Part shown: positions 23,386 to 33,781 of the stretch, one piece after another | Layout of the letters: each line of letters begins with the position of its first letter | How positions within the stretch are numbered: position 1 is the first letter of the stretch | Source of the DNA: Chaetoderma sp. LZ-2023a | Taxonomy: Eukaryota > Mollusca > Caudofoveata > Chaetodermatida > Chaetodermatidae | Reading direction: 5' to 3' | Length of the DNA: 64,000 bases | Assembly (NCBI GenBank): GCA_034401795.1 | Contig: CM067374.1 | Span: 133,942,300-134,006,299, forward strand | The notes under the pieces: generated by a model | Seen by the model: the letters and a program-made list of their open reading frames with translations, nothing else | Told to the model about the DNA's origin: nothing | Databases searched by the model: none | Made by a program: the position numbers and the translations under genes

Positions 23386-24065
23386 TCACTAAGTGCATTG
23401 TCAGGACAAGAGTGCAAAGGCATGAGTCAGCATTTCCCTTGAGTGCATTCTACTTATTATTAGTGTCAACTGTTTATTTATTTATTTGTCTGTTTTATCC
23501 ATGCAATATCTGCAGAGTCCAAGAAGGTAGAATCAGCAAATTTGGCGTATCTATTCATATTGTAGATTGCTAGGCAACAAATAAGTTTGATGTCAAACAG
23601 TCAAATATCTTAAGTCACACGGTCACGAAGTACATCCTGACATATACATGTTTAGCCATAACTCAGAACTGCAAGTAGGTAATCAGCAAATTTGGCACAT
23701 ACATTCATATTATAGGTGGCTAGAAGTTCTTTGAGTTTCCGGACAAAGCATCAAATACATAGGCTATAGGGTCATGAAGTGCATATCAAAATACACATTT
23801 GTGGCCATACAGTAGTAGTGTTGTTCCAATTAATCGATTTGATCGATGATTGATTGCATATCCAATCAACACATCGATCATGATTTCACTAATCGGTTTT
23901 GACTGTTTATAAATTTACGATATTAAAACTGCTGAAAATGATTTTTTTTTTGTGGCAAAACCATTTTAATTTCATTTGTACAACTATATAACATAGTATT
24001 ACTCCATACGAGTCCATATTCTAAGACATTAACCTTCACAACACTGAAACAGTATGCTAATGTCA
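23386..24065. other. Intron sequence with a twofold diverged repeat
   Basis: The phrase AATCAGCAAATTTGGC recurs at about 23530 and 23680, marking a decayed tandem duplication of about 150 bp. No gene is seen. Confidence 0.45.
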
Positions 24066-24077
24066 AAACCACCATAC

Positions 24078-24170
24078 CAATAACCTGTTGAATATTTTTA
24101 AACTTATTTGACAGGAAGCTGTTGCAGCAACAGCTTCCAATCAAACTAGTTTCAAAATATTCAACAGATT
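24078..24170. repeat. Family-A foldback hairpin
   Basis: CCTGTTGAATATTTTTAAAC and TAGTTTCAAAATATTCAACA enclose AAGCTGTTGCAGCAACAGCTT, a nearly perfect hairpin. Confidence 0.85.
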
Positions 24171-24510
24171 ATTTCTTAAATTATTACGGTTAAATATCCA
24201 TGAACATGCAATAATTATTGCATTCAAAATTTCTGAATGGGTAAAAATGAGAAAATATTATGATCGATTATTAATAGATCATCGGTTAGTATGCAAAACT
24301 AATCATCGATCACAAAAATAGTATCAATTCCCAATGCTAGGCCATACGCAAAAAGCTAGAATCAGCAGATTTAGCACACGTTTTCATATTGCAACAGGTT
24401 CTGATTGCTTTTAGTTTGACATTAAAGGATAGACTATCTAGGTCAGGGGGTTAGTAAGAGCATTGTCAAGGCAGAGCGCAAATGTGAGTCAGCATCTCCA
24501 TCGAGTCCTA

Positions 24511-24514
24511 TCTA

Positions 24515-24566
<52 letters not shown>
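24511..24566. repeat. (TTA)n microsatellite next to exon 6
   Basis: About 18 triplets ending 7 bp from the exon 6 donor. Confidence 0.95.
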
Positions 24567-24568
<2 letters not shown>

Positions 24569-24572
24569 ATAC

Positions 24573-24609
24573 CAAGATTGGTAAGAATTTTGGCAACTCG
24601 TGTATAAAA
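24573..24609 (-). CDS. Anoctamin, visible exon 6 (37-bp microexon)
   Basis: This exon is too short for ORF calling but is required to join its neighbours. It encodes FYTRVAKILTNL plus the first base of a Glu codon, completed by exon 7 (AG-AAG-CCT). Acceptor TTTTGCAG/TTTT and donor CTTG/GTATGT. The joined product LNV-FYTRVAKILTNLE-KPRT matches the family's cytosolic stretch (-LTNLE-PRTE-), so I consider it real although it is only 12 codons. Confidence 0.9.
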
Positions 24610-24791
24610 CTGCAAAAGAAAAGTGTTTGATACACTCAGTCACCAACAAAGCCGCAGGTTAATAAACACTCAGTCACCGACCTGCCCCTAGGTTAATATG
24701 GTCATAATATAGTACCATCCTGTTTAATACAACCATCTTATGCGCTCAACAAAGAGAGGTCATAAGGAAAGGATAAGGTTTGGAAAGACCA

Positions 24792-25018
24792 TGCCTAATC
24801 CTTCAGCTCTCATATCAGCCAAAAACGGCTTCTGCACTGGTCTTGAGAAATGTGCATTTGCAGACCAAAGGGATTATTTTTTTGAAAATTTACTATTGGA
24901 ATGACTGTCTCAATAACAAAGCCAATCATTTATGTGGTAAATTTTCAAAAATAGTATTCTCTTGGTCTGCAAATGGACATTTTCTATGAGAATTTTCTTG
25001 AAGAAATTTGATAGTTAA
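24792..25018. mobile_element. Family-B foldback MITE
   Basis: Diverged copy: arms TTTACTATTGGAATGACTG and CAATCATTTATGTGGTAAA, outer pair GCATTTGCAGACCAAAG / CTTGGTCTGCAAATGG. Confidence 0.8.
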
Positions 25019-25167
25019 AGAGAAGCAGTGTCAGATAGAGAGCATGAGCCAGATTCACTGACTTTTCATGAACTAGGAGCTTAAATGTACATCTGGTATA
25101 ACAAATGCATGTTACAATAAGGCATATTAGGGAGTTATTGGCTTGAATAGCCCTAAATCAAGTCCAT

Positions 25168-25565
25168 AATGCAGGAATCTAGCTTTAGCCATGCTCCGCC
25201 AATATCTAGCTAGGCTACAACTACGCTTTGTCCGTGTTGGGATTGATCAATCGCTGAACTCCGGGAATCTCAATTTCCAGAAAACTATACAGGTAAGTTG
25301 TTGAATATTTTGAATCTAATACGACTGGGTGGTGTTGTTGCCTATGGGAGCACCAGCGCCTCAAATTAGTTTCAAAATATTCAATAGATGTTTATTAAAT
25401 AGTAAAGACATACAATTCGTATAACAACGCTTACTCCAGCATCAATTAAGCATTCGTAACGAACGTATCTACCACATTCATGACGTATTTGATTATAACG
25501 TTATCCTACATGCCACGTAGTTAACTATGACGTCATATTATTGATTGACAAACTGGAAAGGTCCA
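25168..25565. mobile_element. Family-C MITE
   Basis: It carries CCATGCTCCGCC, TTGGGATTGATCAATC, a hairpin pair near 25300 and 25375, TTATTAAATAGTAAAGACAT, an intact CATCAATTAAGCATTCGTAA segment and the right terminus ACTGGAAAGGTCCA. The uninterrupted CATCAATTAAGCATTC serves as the empty site for the nested copy at 48.2 kb. Confidence 0.88.
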
Positions 25566-25882
25566 TTTCTATGTCCCATTCAGGCCACATTGAGACTAGT
25601 TTTGTTTCTAGTCTATTATCCCATCACAGATAACTTCCCTTTTCTACTGACCAGTACCATTTATACTTTTGGGTGGAAAGCGGCAAGGTGGAGACTGCCC
25701 ATATCTCCAATGACATCGAGAGAGTGATGCACAGAGACACAAACCAGGTTTGCTGGATAACAACGCTAACAACCAAGACACCATCTTCTCAGGCATGTCA
25801 GCTTCCTGTCAATTTAGTTTCAAAATATTCCAGCCTACCTGTACGAATAAAATTGATAACTGAGAATTCAGGTTTCAAAGAG

Positions 25883-26093
25883 TTAACCCTTTCAACACTG
25901 AATTCCCCATATTTCAATTTGAAGGCAGCCACACAAGAAAACTGTTGTATATTTTGAAATTAATTTGACTGGAAGCCATTGCTGCCTTCAGCAGAGATGG
26001 TTTCCAGTCAAATAATTTTCAAAATATTCAACAAAATAAGTTTTATAGCGCAAAGAATATAATATTTCAAGGATTTGTTAGTGAAAGGGTTAA
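25883..26093. mobile_element. Family-A TTAA-flanked foldback MITE
   Basis: A complete copy: TTAA-CCCTTTCAACACTGAATT at the left and TTGTTAGTGAAAGGG-TTAA at the right, with the hairpin AACTGTTGTATATTTTGAAA / TTTTCAAAATATTCAACA. It ends 37 bp from the exon 5 donor. Confidence 0.88.
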
Positions 26094-26129
26094 TATATAT
26101 ATATATGATGAATTAGGTTGTTAACTCAC

Positions 26130-26294
26130 AACATTAAGGATGATAATGATGATTAAGTTAATAACAGCAGCAGTGGCAGTGGTGAGAATCTTAGCACGGC
26201 TCTGAATGACTGGTTCACCGACACCATACAGGAGGGCCGTCACGATAATACGATATATGATCACACCAAACACCGCTGCCACCACCAGTAGTAA
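26130..26294 (-). CDS. Anoctamin, visible exon 5 (helices 3-4)
   Basis: The 165-bp exon (55 codons, phase 0 at both ends) encodes LLLVVAAVFGVIIYRIIVTA, a polar loop, and AKILTTATAAVINLIIIIIL + NV. AAVFGVIIYRI is a strongly conserved TMEM16 helix. Acceptor TCGTTTCAG/TTAC and donor AATGTT/GTGAGT. Confidence 0.97.
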
Positions 26295-27085
26295 CTGAAA
26301 CGATAAAATATAGCGGTATTGTGGCGGCATTGGCAGCAGCAGTCATAGGTGTTATTATTATTATTATTATTGTCTTAACAGATACAAGACTAACGAACAT
26401 ATAAAAATAATTATTTTAATAATTTTTTAAGGAATAAAGTTCTGACACTAAAAACAAGAATTCTGCGGCATTATGTTTCGTCTGTCTCGTGTTTGTCACA
26501 GTGTCATTGACTTTAACATTGAAAAAACAGGGTTTGTATTAGGTCAGTGACCGTGATTTTTTTTTACCTTGTGACCTCAGTATCATCATGCAGCTTCCTC
26601 ACAGTATAGGCAACCAAATAGTCAAGTTTAGTTGCAATAGAATTAACTGATCATAAAATATAAGCTCAGAAAAACTTAACATTGTTGACGCCACCGCCTT
26701 GGAACAGTGACACATATGTCTCGCTTTCTGCTTCGCAGGTGAAATAAAAATGGCTATAATTAATGAATGATATCTGACTAATATTGTGAATAACCGAATC
26801 ACAATTAAAACAAAAGCCATCTAGTTTTTCTGACATTTTAAATTCCAGATTTTCCTGACTTTTATTTTCTAGATTTTCATCACGGATCACACGAAATGTG
26901 TACGGTTATAAACTTAAAAACTGCAATATTCATAAACCCTAAATTTCATGCGATTCGGATCAAATCCCGATCATAGCCAAAGCCTGGCAATCATATTTCG
27001 CAGTAACAGCCTTTTGTTGTGTTAAGATTTGAGGCAAACAAGTTCAGTATTTGTTTTAGATACAGTTCTAGACACAGAAATAGAC
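26295..27085. other. Intron sequence with hairpin motif
   Basis: Contains a short (ATT)n run near 26350 and TCTCGCTTTCTGCTTCGCAG near 26715, the same repeat end as at 13.97 and 14.40 kb. No gene is seen. Confidence 0.4.
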
Positions 27086-27102
27086 ATACACACATACAAA
27101 CA

Positions 27103-27153
27103 CACAGGCAGGCAGGCGTGCAGAAAGGCAGGAAGGCAGACAGGTAGGCAGGT

Positions 27154-27184
<31 letters not shown>

Positions 27185-27186
27185 TA
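27103..27186. repeat. (CAGG)n microsatellite
   Basis: Tetranucleotide run CAGGCAGGCAGG with a few TAGG interruptions. It yields spurious Cys/Leu/Pro ORFs on the minus strand. Confidence 0.95.
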
Positions 27187-27272
27187 GACATAGACAGATC
27201 TGAATACAAATGCCTTCTTCCTCTTCCATGGTGAGGTAAATAATGAACAGCAAGGCTTCAGCTATACGAGGG

Positions 27273-27497
27273 TTAACCGTTTCACTGATGAATTCCCCTT
27301 ATCCTCTTATCTCATTATCAAAGCAAACGTACAGGAAAACTGTTGAATAATTTGAAATTAATTTGACTGGAAGCCATTACTGCCTTAGGCAGCAACCGTC
27401 AACGGCTTCCAGTCAAATTAATTTTAAAATATTCATCAAAATAAGTTTTATATAATGAAAACTACTTTTTTCCTGGATTTGTCAGTGAAATGGTTAA
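27273..27497. mobile_element. Family-A TTAA-flanked foldback MITE (first of three abutting MITEs)
   Basis: TTAA-CCGTTTCACTGATGAATTCC at the left, TTTGTCAGTGAAATGG-TTAA at the right, hairpin around GCCTTAGGCAGC. Its right TTAA (27494-27497) is also the left TTAA of the next element. Confidence 0.88.
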
Positions 27498-27843
27498 AGG
27501 TGCATATTCACACCAGTGGTCTAAAATAAAATTATTTAAATTGTATACACTTAGAAGCTTAAATTTTATACCTCAATGTAATGAATCGAAATGAATCTTA
27601 ACAAATGATGATTTCATTCCGTATAAATTAATATAATTTTTTTATTGTGATCTTGAAATAGGGGCACGTGTCTCTAATTCAGCTTCACAACTTAAGAAAA
27701 TTATATTAATTGAAACAATGAAATCATCATATGTTATGATTTATTTCATTTCATTACACCTAGCTACACAATCTAAGCCTCTAAAAGTATATAATTTTAA
27801 CCATTTTATCTTCAAGCATTCTGGTGTGAATATGCACCTTTAA
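27494..27843. mobile_element. Family-D MITE, TTAA-flanked (second of three)
   Basis: Terminal inverted repeats TTAAAGGTGCATATTCACAC and GTGTGAATATGCACCTTTAA are nearly perfect, with CCAG / CTGG continuing inward. The interior is AT-rich and palindromic (AATGATGATTTCATT / AATGAAATCATCATATG). No coding capacity. Confidence 0.9.
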
Positions 27844-28022
27844 CTCTAACACTCAAGAAGACTATTTTTGGAAATTTACCACTGGAATGACTGGCTCGAT
27901 AACCGAGCCAGTCATTCCAGTGGTAAATTTCCAAAAATAGTCTTCTCTTGGTCTGCAAATGGACATTTTCTACGAGAAAATCTAAATTTTCTTGAACAAA
28001 TTCGACGGTCAGCGGGATAATT
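27840..28022. mobile_element. Family-B foldback MITE (third of three), ending beside exon 4
   Basis: Begins TTAACTCTAACACTCAAG. Arms AATTTACCACTGGAATGACT / AGTCATTCCAGTGGTAAATT are perfect around GGCTCGATAACCGAGCC. It ends about 8 bp from the exon 4 donor. Confidence 0.88.
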
Positions 28023-28030
28023 ATACGTAC

Positions 28031-28105
28031 CATGAACAGGATAACAAATGCCGACGTGCAGTAACGAATGAGTTTACTTAAGATTGGTAAGAACGGCTCA
28101 TCTTC
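28031..28105 (-). CDS. Anoctamin, visible exon 4 (entry to helix 3)
   Basis: A 75-bp phase-0 exon encoding EDEPFLPILSKLIRYCTSAF and VILFM. The E-P-x-LP-x4-R pattern precedes the third membrane helix in TMEM16 proteins. Acceptor TTGCTTCCAG/GAAG and donor TTCATG/GTACGT. Confidence 0.95.
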
Positions 28106-28369
28106 CTGGAAGCAAGGTTTCCACAACATGTTAGTATTATAACAAAGTAACATCTCATTTTTCATAATTAACATTTTTAGCTTGTTAAAACCTGTCATGA
28201 AACTAGATATAGCTATACACTTTCTAAAATCATCTAACACACTCAGTCACATAGATCTTCTGATCACCTCATTTTATTAGACTCGCATTCCCGCACACCC
28301 ACACGCAAGTACGCACGCACGCATGCACACACGCACGCACACACACATTACATAATACCATTGACTTAG

Positions 28370-28590
28370 CCGGTTTTGTATCAACTTAGGGTTGACAATC
28401 TTCAAACTGGTCAAAAATGGACTTTGCAGTTGTCTTGAGAAATGTCTTTTTAACAACCAAGAGGCCATTTGAAAAACTTACCACTAGAATGCCAGTGAAA
28501 TTAAATCATCTTTCACTTGGTCCGCAAATAGACATTTTCAATGAGAAAATTGAAAATTTTCATGAACAAATTTGAGGAATATCCCATCAC
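28370..28590. mobile_element. Diverged family-B MITE
   Basis: It keeps TTGTCTTGAGAAATGTC, CTTACCACTAGAATGCCAG and the outer TTGGTCCGCAAATAGACATT, but the central palindrome is lost. Confidence 0.65.
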
Positions 28591-28755
28591 CGATAAATTC
28601 CCTGCATCACAAACAAACACAAAATCTGTTGAATATTTTCAAATTAATATGACTGGAAGCCAATCCAGTCATATTAATTTCAAAATATTCATCAGAATAT
28701 GCTATACATCATAAATAATTAACATTTTTAAGGAATTGTCATCGAAAGGGTCAAA
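28575..28755. mobile_element. Family-A foldback MITE
   Basis: TCACCGATAAATTCC at the left and TTGTCATCGAAAGGG at the right, with hairpin arms TCTGTTGAATATTTTCAAAT / ATTTCAAAATATTCATCAGA. Confidence 0.8.
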
Positions 28756-29141
28756 GGATTAAATCAACCTGAATGATCACATTTTTACCATTTCAGGGGA
28801 GACAACTCCTCCAATAAGGGATGCAAACTAATGGCATGAACAGATCTATCCAAATATACACAGGTCAAAGTTCAATCAAGATGAGAAATAAAAATAGTTG
28901 TGATGATGAGAAGCCATATGACATTACCATGGTGCTATCAAATGTACCCGTCTATCACAATCAGAAACATTCATACGACAACAGTACCCAACCAGGGTGC
29001 ATGATAACTGACAGCGGGCACAAACTCAGGCCCATTAATTCCAGAAATGCACTAAGTGTCACAAACAACTTTCAGTCAAACTGTTTTCAAAATATTCAGC
29101 ATAACCAGTGTTAATTTCCATGTAAAATAGTCTGCAGAAAT

Positions 29142-29245
29142 TCAGGAGACAGACAGTTCAATTCAGGAGACAGACAGTTCAATTCAGGAGACAGACAGTT
29201 CAATTCAGGAGACAGACAGTTCAATTCAGGAGACAACCAGTTCAA
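29142..29245. repeat. 20-21-bp minisatellite
   Basis: Five units of TTCAGGAGACAGACAGTTCA. A related array (TTCAGTAGGCAGACAGTTCA) lies at 29598-29680, on the other side of a family-C MITE. Confidence 0.9.
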
Positions 29246-29601
29246 TGGGCCTTTCCAGTTTTAGCTATGCCCCGCCTATCTCTAGCTAAGCGCCACCCAC
29301 ACCTAGCTCGTGTTGGGGTTGATCAATCCCTGACCTCCCTGACTATCAATTTCCTGAAAACGATACAGAATTCAAGCTGATGAATATGGCAGCAACAGTG
29401 CCCAGTCAAATTAGTTTTTAAATATTCAACAGCATGTTTATTAAATAGTAAAGACGTACAAATCATACAACCTGTCGGACTATTAAGCTTTTAAGATGGA
29501 TAAAGTGTGTCATTCATGATGTAATGGTTATGACATCATCCTACATGTCACATAGTTGATTATGATGTCATATAATGGATGGGTAAACTAGAAAGGTCCA
29601 T
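29245..29601. mobile_element. Family-C MITE
   Basis: GGGCCTTTCCAGTTTTAGC at the left and AAACTAGAAAGGTCCATT at the right, with ATGCCCCGCC, GTTGGGGTTGATCAATCC and TATGACATCATCCTACATG inside. It is bracketed by two related minisatellites (29142-29245, 29598-29680). Confidence 0.88.
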
Positions 29602-29695
29602 TCAGTAGGCAGACAGTTGAATTCAGTAGGCAGACAGTTCAATTCAGTAGGCAGACAGTTCAATTCAGTAGTAGGCAGACAGTTAAAATACTTAC

Positions 29696-29758
29696 ATCAT
29701 TGATCAGATTCTTTCTCATATTCGTTACACTTGCTTCAAACTCTGGCCGCACAGTCTC
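29696..29758 (-). CDS. Anoctamin, visible exon 3
   Basis: A 63-bp phase-0 exon encoding ETVRPEFEASVTNMRKNLIN + D. (E)E-x-RP-FEA is the family's cytosolic linker after the FWKRR motif; exon 2 supplies the preceding EAEE. Acceptor TGTATTTTAG/GAGA and donor AATGAT/GTAAGT. The intron between this exon and exon 2 holds the 7-kb DIRS element. Confidence 0.93.
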
Positions 29759-30057
29759 CTAAAATACAGGATACTCAAGGTTACGATGTCCAAAACAACA
29801 TTTACATCATGTTTACCTGCAATGGTCAAGCCGGCCAAAACAAGCGTTTTGTAGTGGTGTTACCACCAAATAGCCATTTACAGAAAACAAGCGTTTTGTA
29901 GTGGTGTTACCACCAAATAGCCATTTACAGAAAAGGGATTCCAGTGGCAAATTTTTAAATATGGTCTTCTGGTGACCTGCAAATCTTCAATTCTCAAGAC
30001 CATTACAGAAGCAGTTTTGGTGCGGCATGGCTACTGGCATGGCTACTGGCATGGCTA

Positions 30058-30266
30058 CTAACCCTTTAACACTCAAGCCGGCCAATAAACAGTTTCTACA
30101 CTGGTCTTGGGAAAAGTCTCTTTGCAGACAAAGAGAAGATGATAATGATAAATGAGCCAGTCATTCCAGTGATAAATTTTCAAAATAGTCATCTCTTGAA
30201 CTGTAAGTGGACATTTTCCATGAGAAAATTAAATTTTGTGTGACAAGATGTGGGGCTTAAAGGTTT
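30058..30266. mobile_element. Family-B foldback MITE
   Basis: CCCTTTAACACTCAAGCCGGCC and GGGGCTTAAAGGTTTAA ends. The left half of the central palindrome is deleted (only AATGAGCCAGTCATTCCAG remains). Confidence 0.75.
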
Positions 30267-30418
30267 AATTCGTGAGTGTTAAAAGGACACTCACATGATC
30301 CTATACTGGCATGACCTGGCAATGTACTCAGGTGTTAGAGTATACCATACATAAAAGATACATAATTATACATTACTTCTAGATTTCTACCACACTGTCA
30401 AAGAAAGATAGTTGGTAT

Positions 30419-30560
30419 TTAACCCTTTCACTGACAAATCCCTGAAAACGTAAATTCTTCACGACATAAAATTTTTCTGTTGAATATTTTGAAATTAACT
30501 TGACAGAATGTCGTTGCTGCCTAAGGCAGCAATGGCTTCCAGTTAAATTAATTTCAAATA
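30419..30560. mobile_element. Family-A MITE, right end missing
   Basis: TTAA-CCCTTTCACTGACAAATCC at the left, hairpin TCTGTTGAATATTTTGAAAT around CTGCCTAAGGCAGC; the right arm stops at TTAATTTCAAAT. Confidence 0.8.
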
Positions 30561-30599
30561 AAAGACTAGTTCTGGTCACAGTCATCCCCCGACCAAGTA

Positions 30600-31745
30600 C
30601 AACCCCAATTTTAAAAATCCCAATAAGGGAGATAACTCCGGTGTACCTGGGCACATCTTACTGATATGCAATTCCCACTGAGGTCTTGTCATAAGGAGTT
30701 GGCATTCCAAATTTGAAATGAATCCATTAAAGCTCACTGAAGTTATCGAGCGGAAACCACATATTTTATGATTTTCAAGAAATCAAAGGAGATAACTCTG
30801 GTGTGCCTGCCTGCAGAGATTTTGCCGATATGCAATCCCCACCGAGTTCTTGTGACAAGGAGTTGGCATTCCAAATTTGAAATGAATCCATTAAAGCTCA
30901 CTGAAGTTATCCAGCGGAAACCACACATTTTATTTTTCAAGAAATCAACGGAAATAACTCTGGTGTGTCTGGACACATTTTTCCAATATGCAATCCCGAC
31001 TCACGTCCAGTCATAAGGAGTTAACATTAAAAATTTGAAATGAATTAATTCAAGTTAGCTAAAGTTATCGAGCGGAAACCATATATTTTACGTTTTTCTC
31101 AAGAAATAAAGGGCGATAACTCTGGTTGGTCTGGACACATTTCGTCGATATGCAATCCCCACCGAGGTCTTGTCATAAGGAGTTGACATTCCAAATTTGA
31201 AATGAATCCATTAAAGTTCACTGAAGTTATCCAGCAGAAACCACATATTTTATGATTTTTTAAGAAATCAAAGGAAATAACCCTGGTGTGTCTGGACACA
31301 TTTTTCTGATATGCAATCCCCACTGACATCTTGTCATAAGGAGTTGACATTCCAAATTTGAAATGAATCCATTCAAGCTAACTAAAGTTATCGAGCGGAA
31401 ACTATATATTTTACGGGGTTTTTCAAGAAATAAAGGGGGATAACTCCGGTGGGTCTGGATACATTTCATCGATATGCAATCCCCACTGACGTCTTGTCAT
31501 AAGGAGTTGACATTCCAAATTTGACATGAATCCATTGAAGCTAAGTGAAGTTATTGAACGGAAACCACATATTTTACGATTTTTCAAGAAATAAAGGGGG
31601 CGAACTCTGGTGGGTCTAGAGACATTTCGCCGATATGCAATCCCCAACGAGGTCTTGTCATAAGGGGTTGATATACTAAATTTGAAATGAATCCATTCAA
31701 GCTAACTGAAGTTATCGAACGGAAACTAAATGCAGATGAACGGAC
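30600..31745. repeat. About 164-bp tandem repeat, seven diverged units
   Basis: Each unit contains GATATGCAATCCCCAC, TCATAAGGAGTTGACATTCC, AAATTTGAAATGAATCC and AAGTTATCGAGCGGAAAC. Restarts occur near 30690, 30855, 31012, 31174, 31338, 31496 and 31658. The block ends with AACGGACGCACGAATGC, a typical end of such dispersed repeats. Overlapping short ORFs here are artefacts. Confidence 0.88.
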
Positions 31746-31923
31746 GCACGAATGCACTTACGCACGGATGAGGCCCGTTTCTATAGTCCCCATTGACGAT
31801 GTCGGGGGTGGGGGGTGGGGGGAGGACTAAATATTCAACAGTTTTCCTGTATGGTTGCCTTCAAAAATGAGATGTGGGGAATTCATCAGTGAGAGGGTTA
31901 ACATCTAAATATAGGCATTGGAT

Positions 31924-32055
31924 ATGGTCAAGATCTTGTCTGATTGCTTAAATGTTAAATCAACAGGTCTTTTATCGTGTGGACAAATACATTTGTCCAC
32001 ACGATAAAAGACCTGTTGATTTAACATTTAAGCAATCAGACAAGATCTCGACCAT
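31924..32055. repeat. Long near-perfect palindrome
   Basis: Two arms of about 65 bp meet at GGACAAAT-AC-ATTTGTCC (31981-31998). Left arm GATTGCTTAAATGTTAAATC; right arm GATTTAACATTTAAGCAATC. Only a single internal mismatch is visible (TCAAGATC against GATCTCGA). It belongs to none of families A-D. Confidence 0.93.
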
Positions 32056-32865
32056 GCCCAACGCTATATTATCAGTCTGAGAGCTATTGAATAAATATGT
32101 AGTTTGTCAGTTTTACCTAAAAGTAATGCTACAGCTAGCCTAAGTTGATGCATATTTTGACAGTACTTTAACTGTAAGATGTGTCTGCATTATAGTCAGG
32201 AACATGAGCCAGTCAAATTAATTTCAAAATATCCAGCGCCTCCAATCACAAAAGAGCCAGATAACCAACTCCAATAAATACAATGTTTGAAAGCCAAGAG
32301 AGGGATTCATCGCAAACCCTCGCACTCACACTTTTGTCACGTAAAATTTGAGGGGGGGGGGGGATTTTTCATATTGTCCAGGGTCAAGTCCGACTCGCTA
32401 ACTGTAGTCAGTTTCACGGTTTACTGAACATGCGCAGTTGCTATGCCAAGCCGAACACTGAATAGTTAACTATAGTTCGTTGGTACCCGATCCCCCATTG
32501 AATTACTATTGCAGAAAAGTTGGAGCCAGATACCAGTCTCCATTAACCCTTTCTGTCGTCTGTTTTGATGACCTACGAAAATTGGTTATTTTTGTCCGCT
32601 AAGACATCAAAAAGCGTCCATATGACATAAAGTGGGAAGGAATATGGGCTTGGGAACATTGACATACAATGAGAAAGCATAATTTCATCAAACCTAAGTT
32701 ATTTAGTGAAATATTTACACTTTTATATGCATTTATTCGTGACAAGCTATCGGTGCCCGCCATTTTGAAATTTACACAAATATCGGACTAACCATCTGGA
32801 AATACTCTTTTCCACCCAAATCAGATCAGTAGCTTTTGACATACATCTCCCGCACGCACGCAAGC
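32056..32865. other. Left flank of the young DIRS element
   Basis: No gene is seen. It contains GCGCCTCCAATCACAAAAGA followed by GCCAGATAACCAACTCC near 32237, a motif repeated three more times at 41.76-42.0 kb, and a G run at 32353-32362. Confidence 0.45.
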
Positions 32866-33081
32866 TAAACGAAATCTAGGATTTCTTTTTTCACGAGAGA
32901 GTTGATACTTACCTCCCTAATACTTTTGATATTGCTAAATATTGGCTTTCACTCAATAAACACTCAGATTTAAAACAGTTAGGTGCCCCTACTGGGCAGG
33001 GAGTCAGAGCGTAGTCTGGCGGATGCCAGCCCCACCACCGCGCATGCGCAGACTAGCACTTCCTCTGACTAGATTATTGGC
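32866..33081. repeat. Left terminal repeat of DIRS copy 2 (3' end of element)
   Basis: The inner 176 bp (about 32906-33081) is the inverse of the right terminal repeat with few mismatches, sharing CTAATACTTTTGATATTGC, GGTGCCCCTACTGGGCAGGG and CGCGCATGCGCAGACTAGCA. The outermost 40 bp (from TAAACGAAATCTAGG) is specific to this end. Confidence 0.93.
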
Positions 33082-33150
33082 TGACACACATGCAACTATT
33101 AAGAGCCTGAAGACCGAGCCTCTGTGGGGTGGAGAGGCCGGGTCCGTATC

Positions 33151-33250
33151 TAGGGAGGTAAGTATCAACTCTCTCGTGAAAAAAGAAATCCTAGATTTCG
33201 TTTATTTCACTTCAAGAGTATACTTACCTCCCTAATACTTTTGATATTGC
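33151..33250. repeat. Internal complementary region of DIRS copy 2
   Basis: 33151-33204 is the exact reverse complement of the left tip (32866-32919). From 33205 it continues as the reverse complement of the right tip (ending at 39902), TTTCACTTCAAGAGTATACT. The segment therefore reproduces the two outer ends joined together, as DIRS replication models require of the template for circle closure. Confidence 0.93.
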
Positions 33251-33781
33251 CAGAATTCGAAAGTGAATCTGGCGGGAGGGAGGCGAGGTCAAAAGACCAG
33301 CTCATCCCTATACGCTTTTCTGCGTTTAAGGCACTTAAACTTCTGAAACTGTAAGAAAAAACAGTCAGGATTTGACTAACCATCGGATAACACTACCGAT
33401 GTATGAGAGATGACCGATGTCATATGCGCTCCCCCCCCTCCTTCCTGGGAGGAAGAGTCGCCTGACCTCAATGTCCTATACGCTCTCTACGTACAAGTGC
33501 CATGTACTACAGGACAGAGACGAAAAAGCTCCATTTTCGTAACTCTCAACAATGAACCACACAAATACACAAACCATCACCATATTAATAACGGGTAATC
33601 GTGACAATACAATCAACAACGGACAACACATGAACAAGACTGACCTTGTTGAAAATGGCTGCTGACATCATCTTCCCATTGGTAAAGACTGATGCAGGCC
33701 CAAAAAAGTGGGTGTTTCCATAAATTAATTGTGAAATATATAAGTAATGAGGAAAAACCTCCTCAAAAAATATAAACCGAG
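33251..33781. other. 3' untranslated part of DIRS copy 2
   Basis: Between the internal complementary region and the recombinase stop codon. No ORF of interest; a C run lies at 33431-33438. Confidence 0.5.

Noticed and set aside
30379..31647. Family of similar short minus-strand ORFs
   Set aside because: They are the same segment of the 164-bp tandem repeat read several times, with substitutions typical of noncoding DNA.
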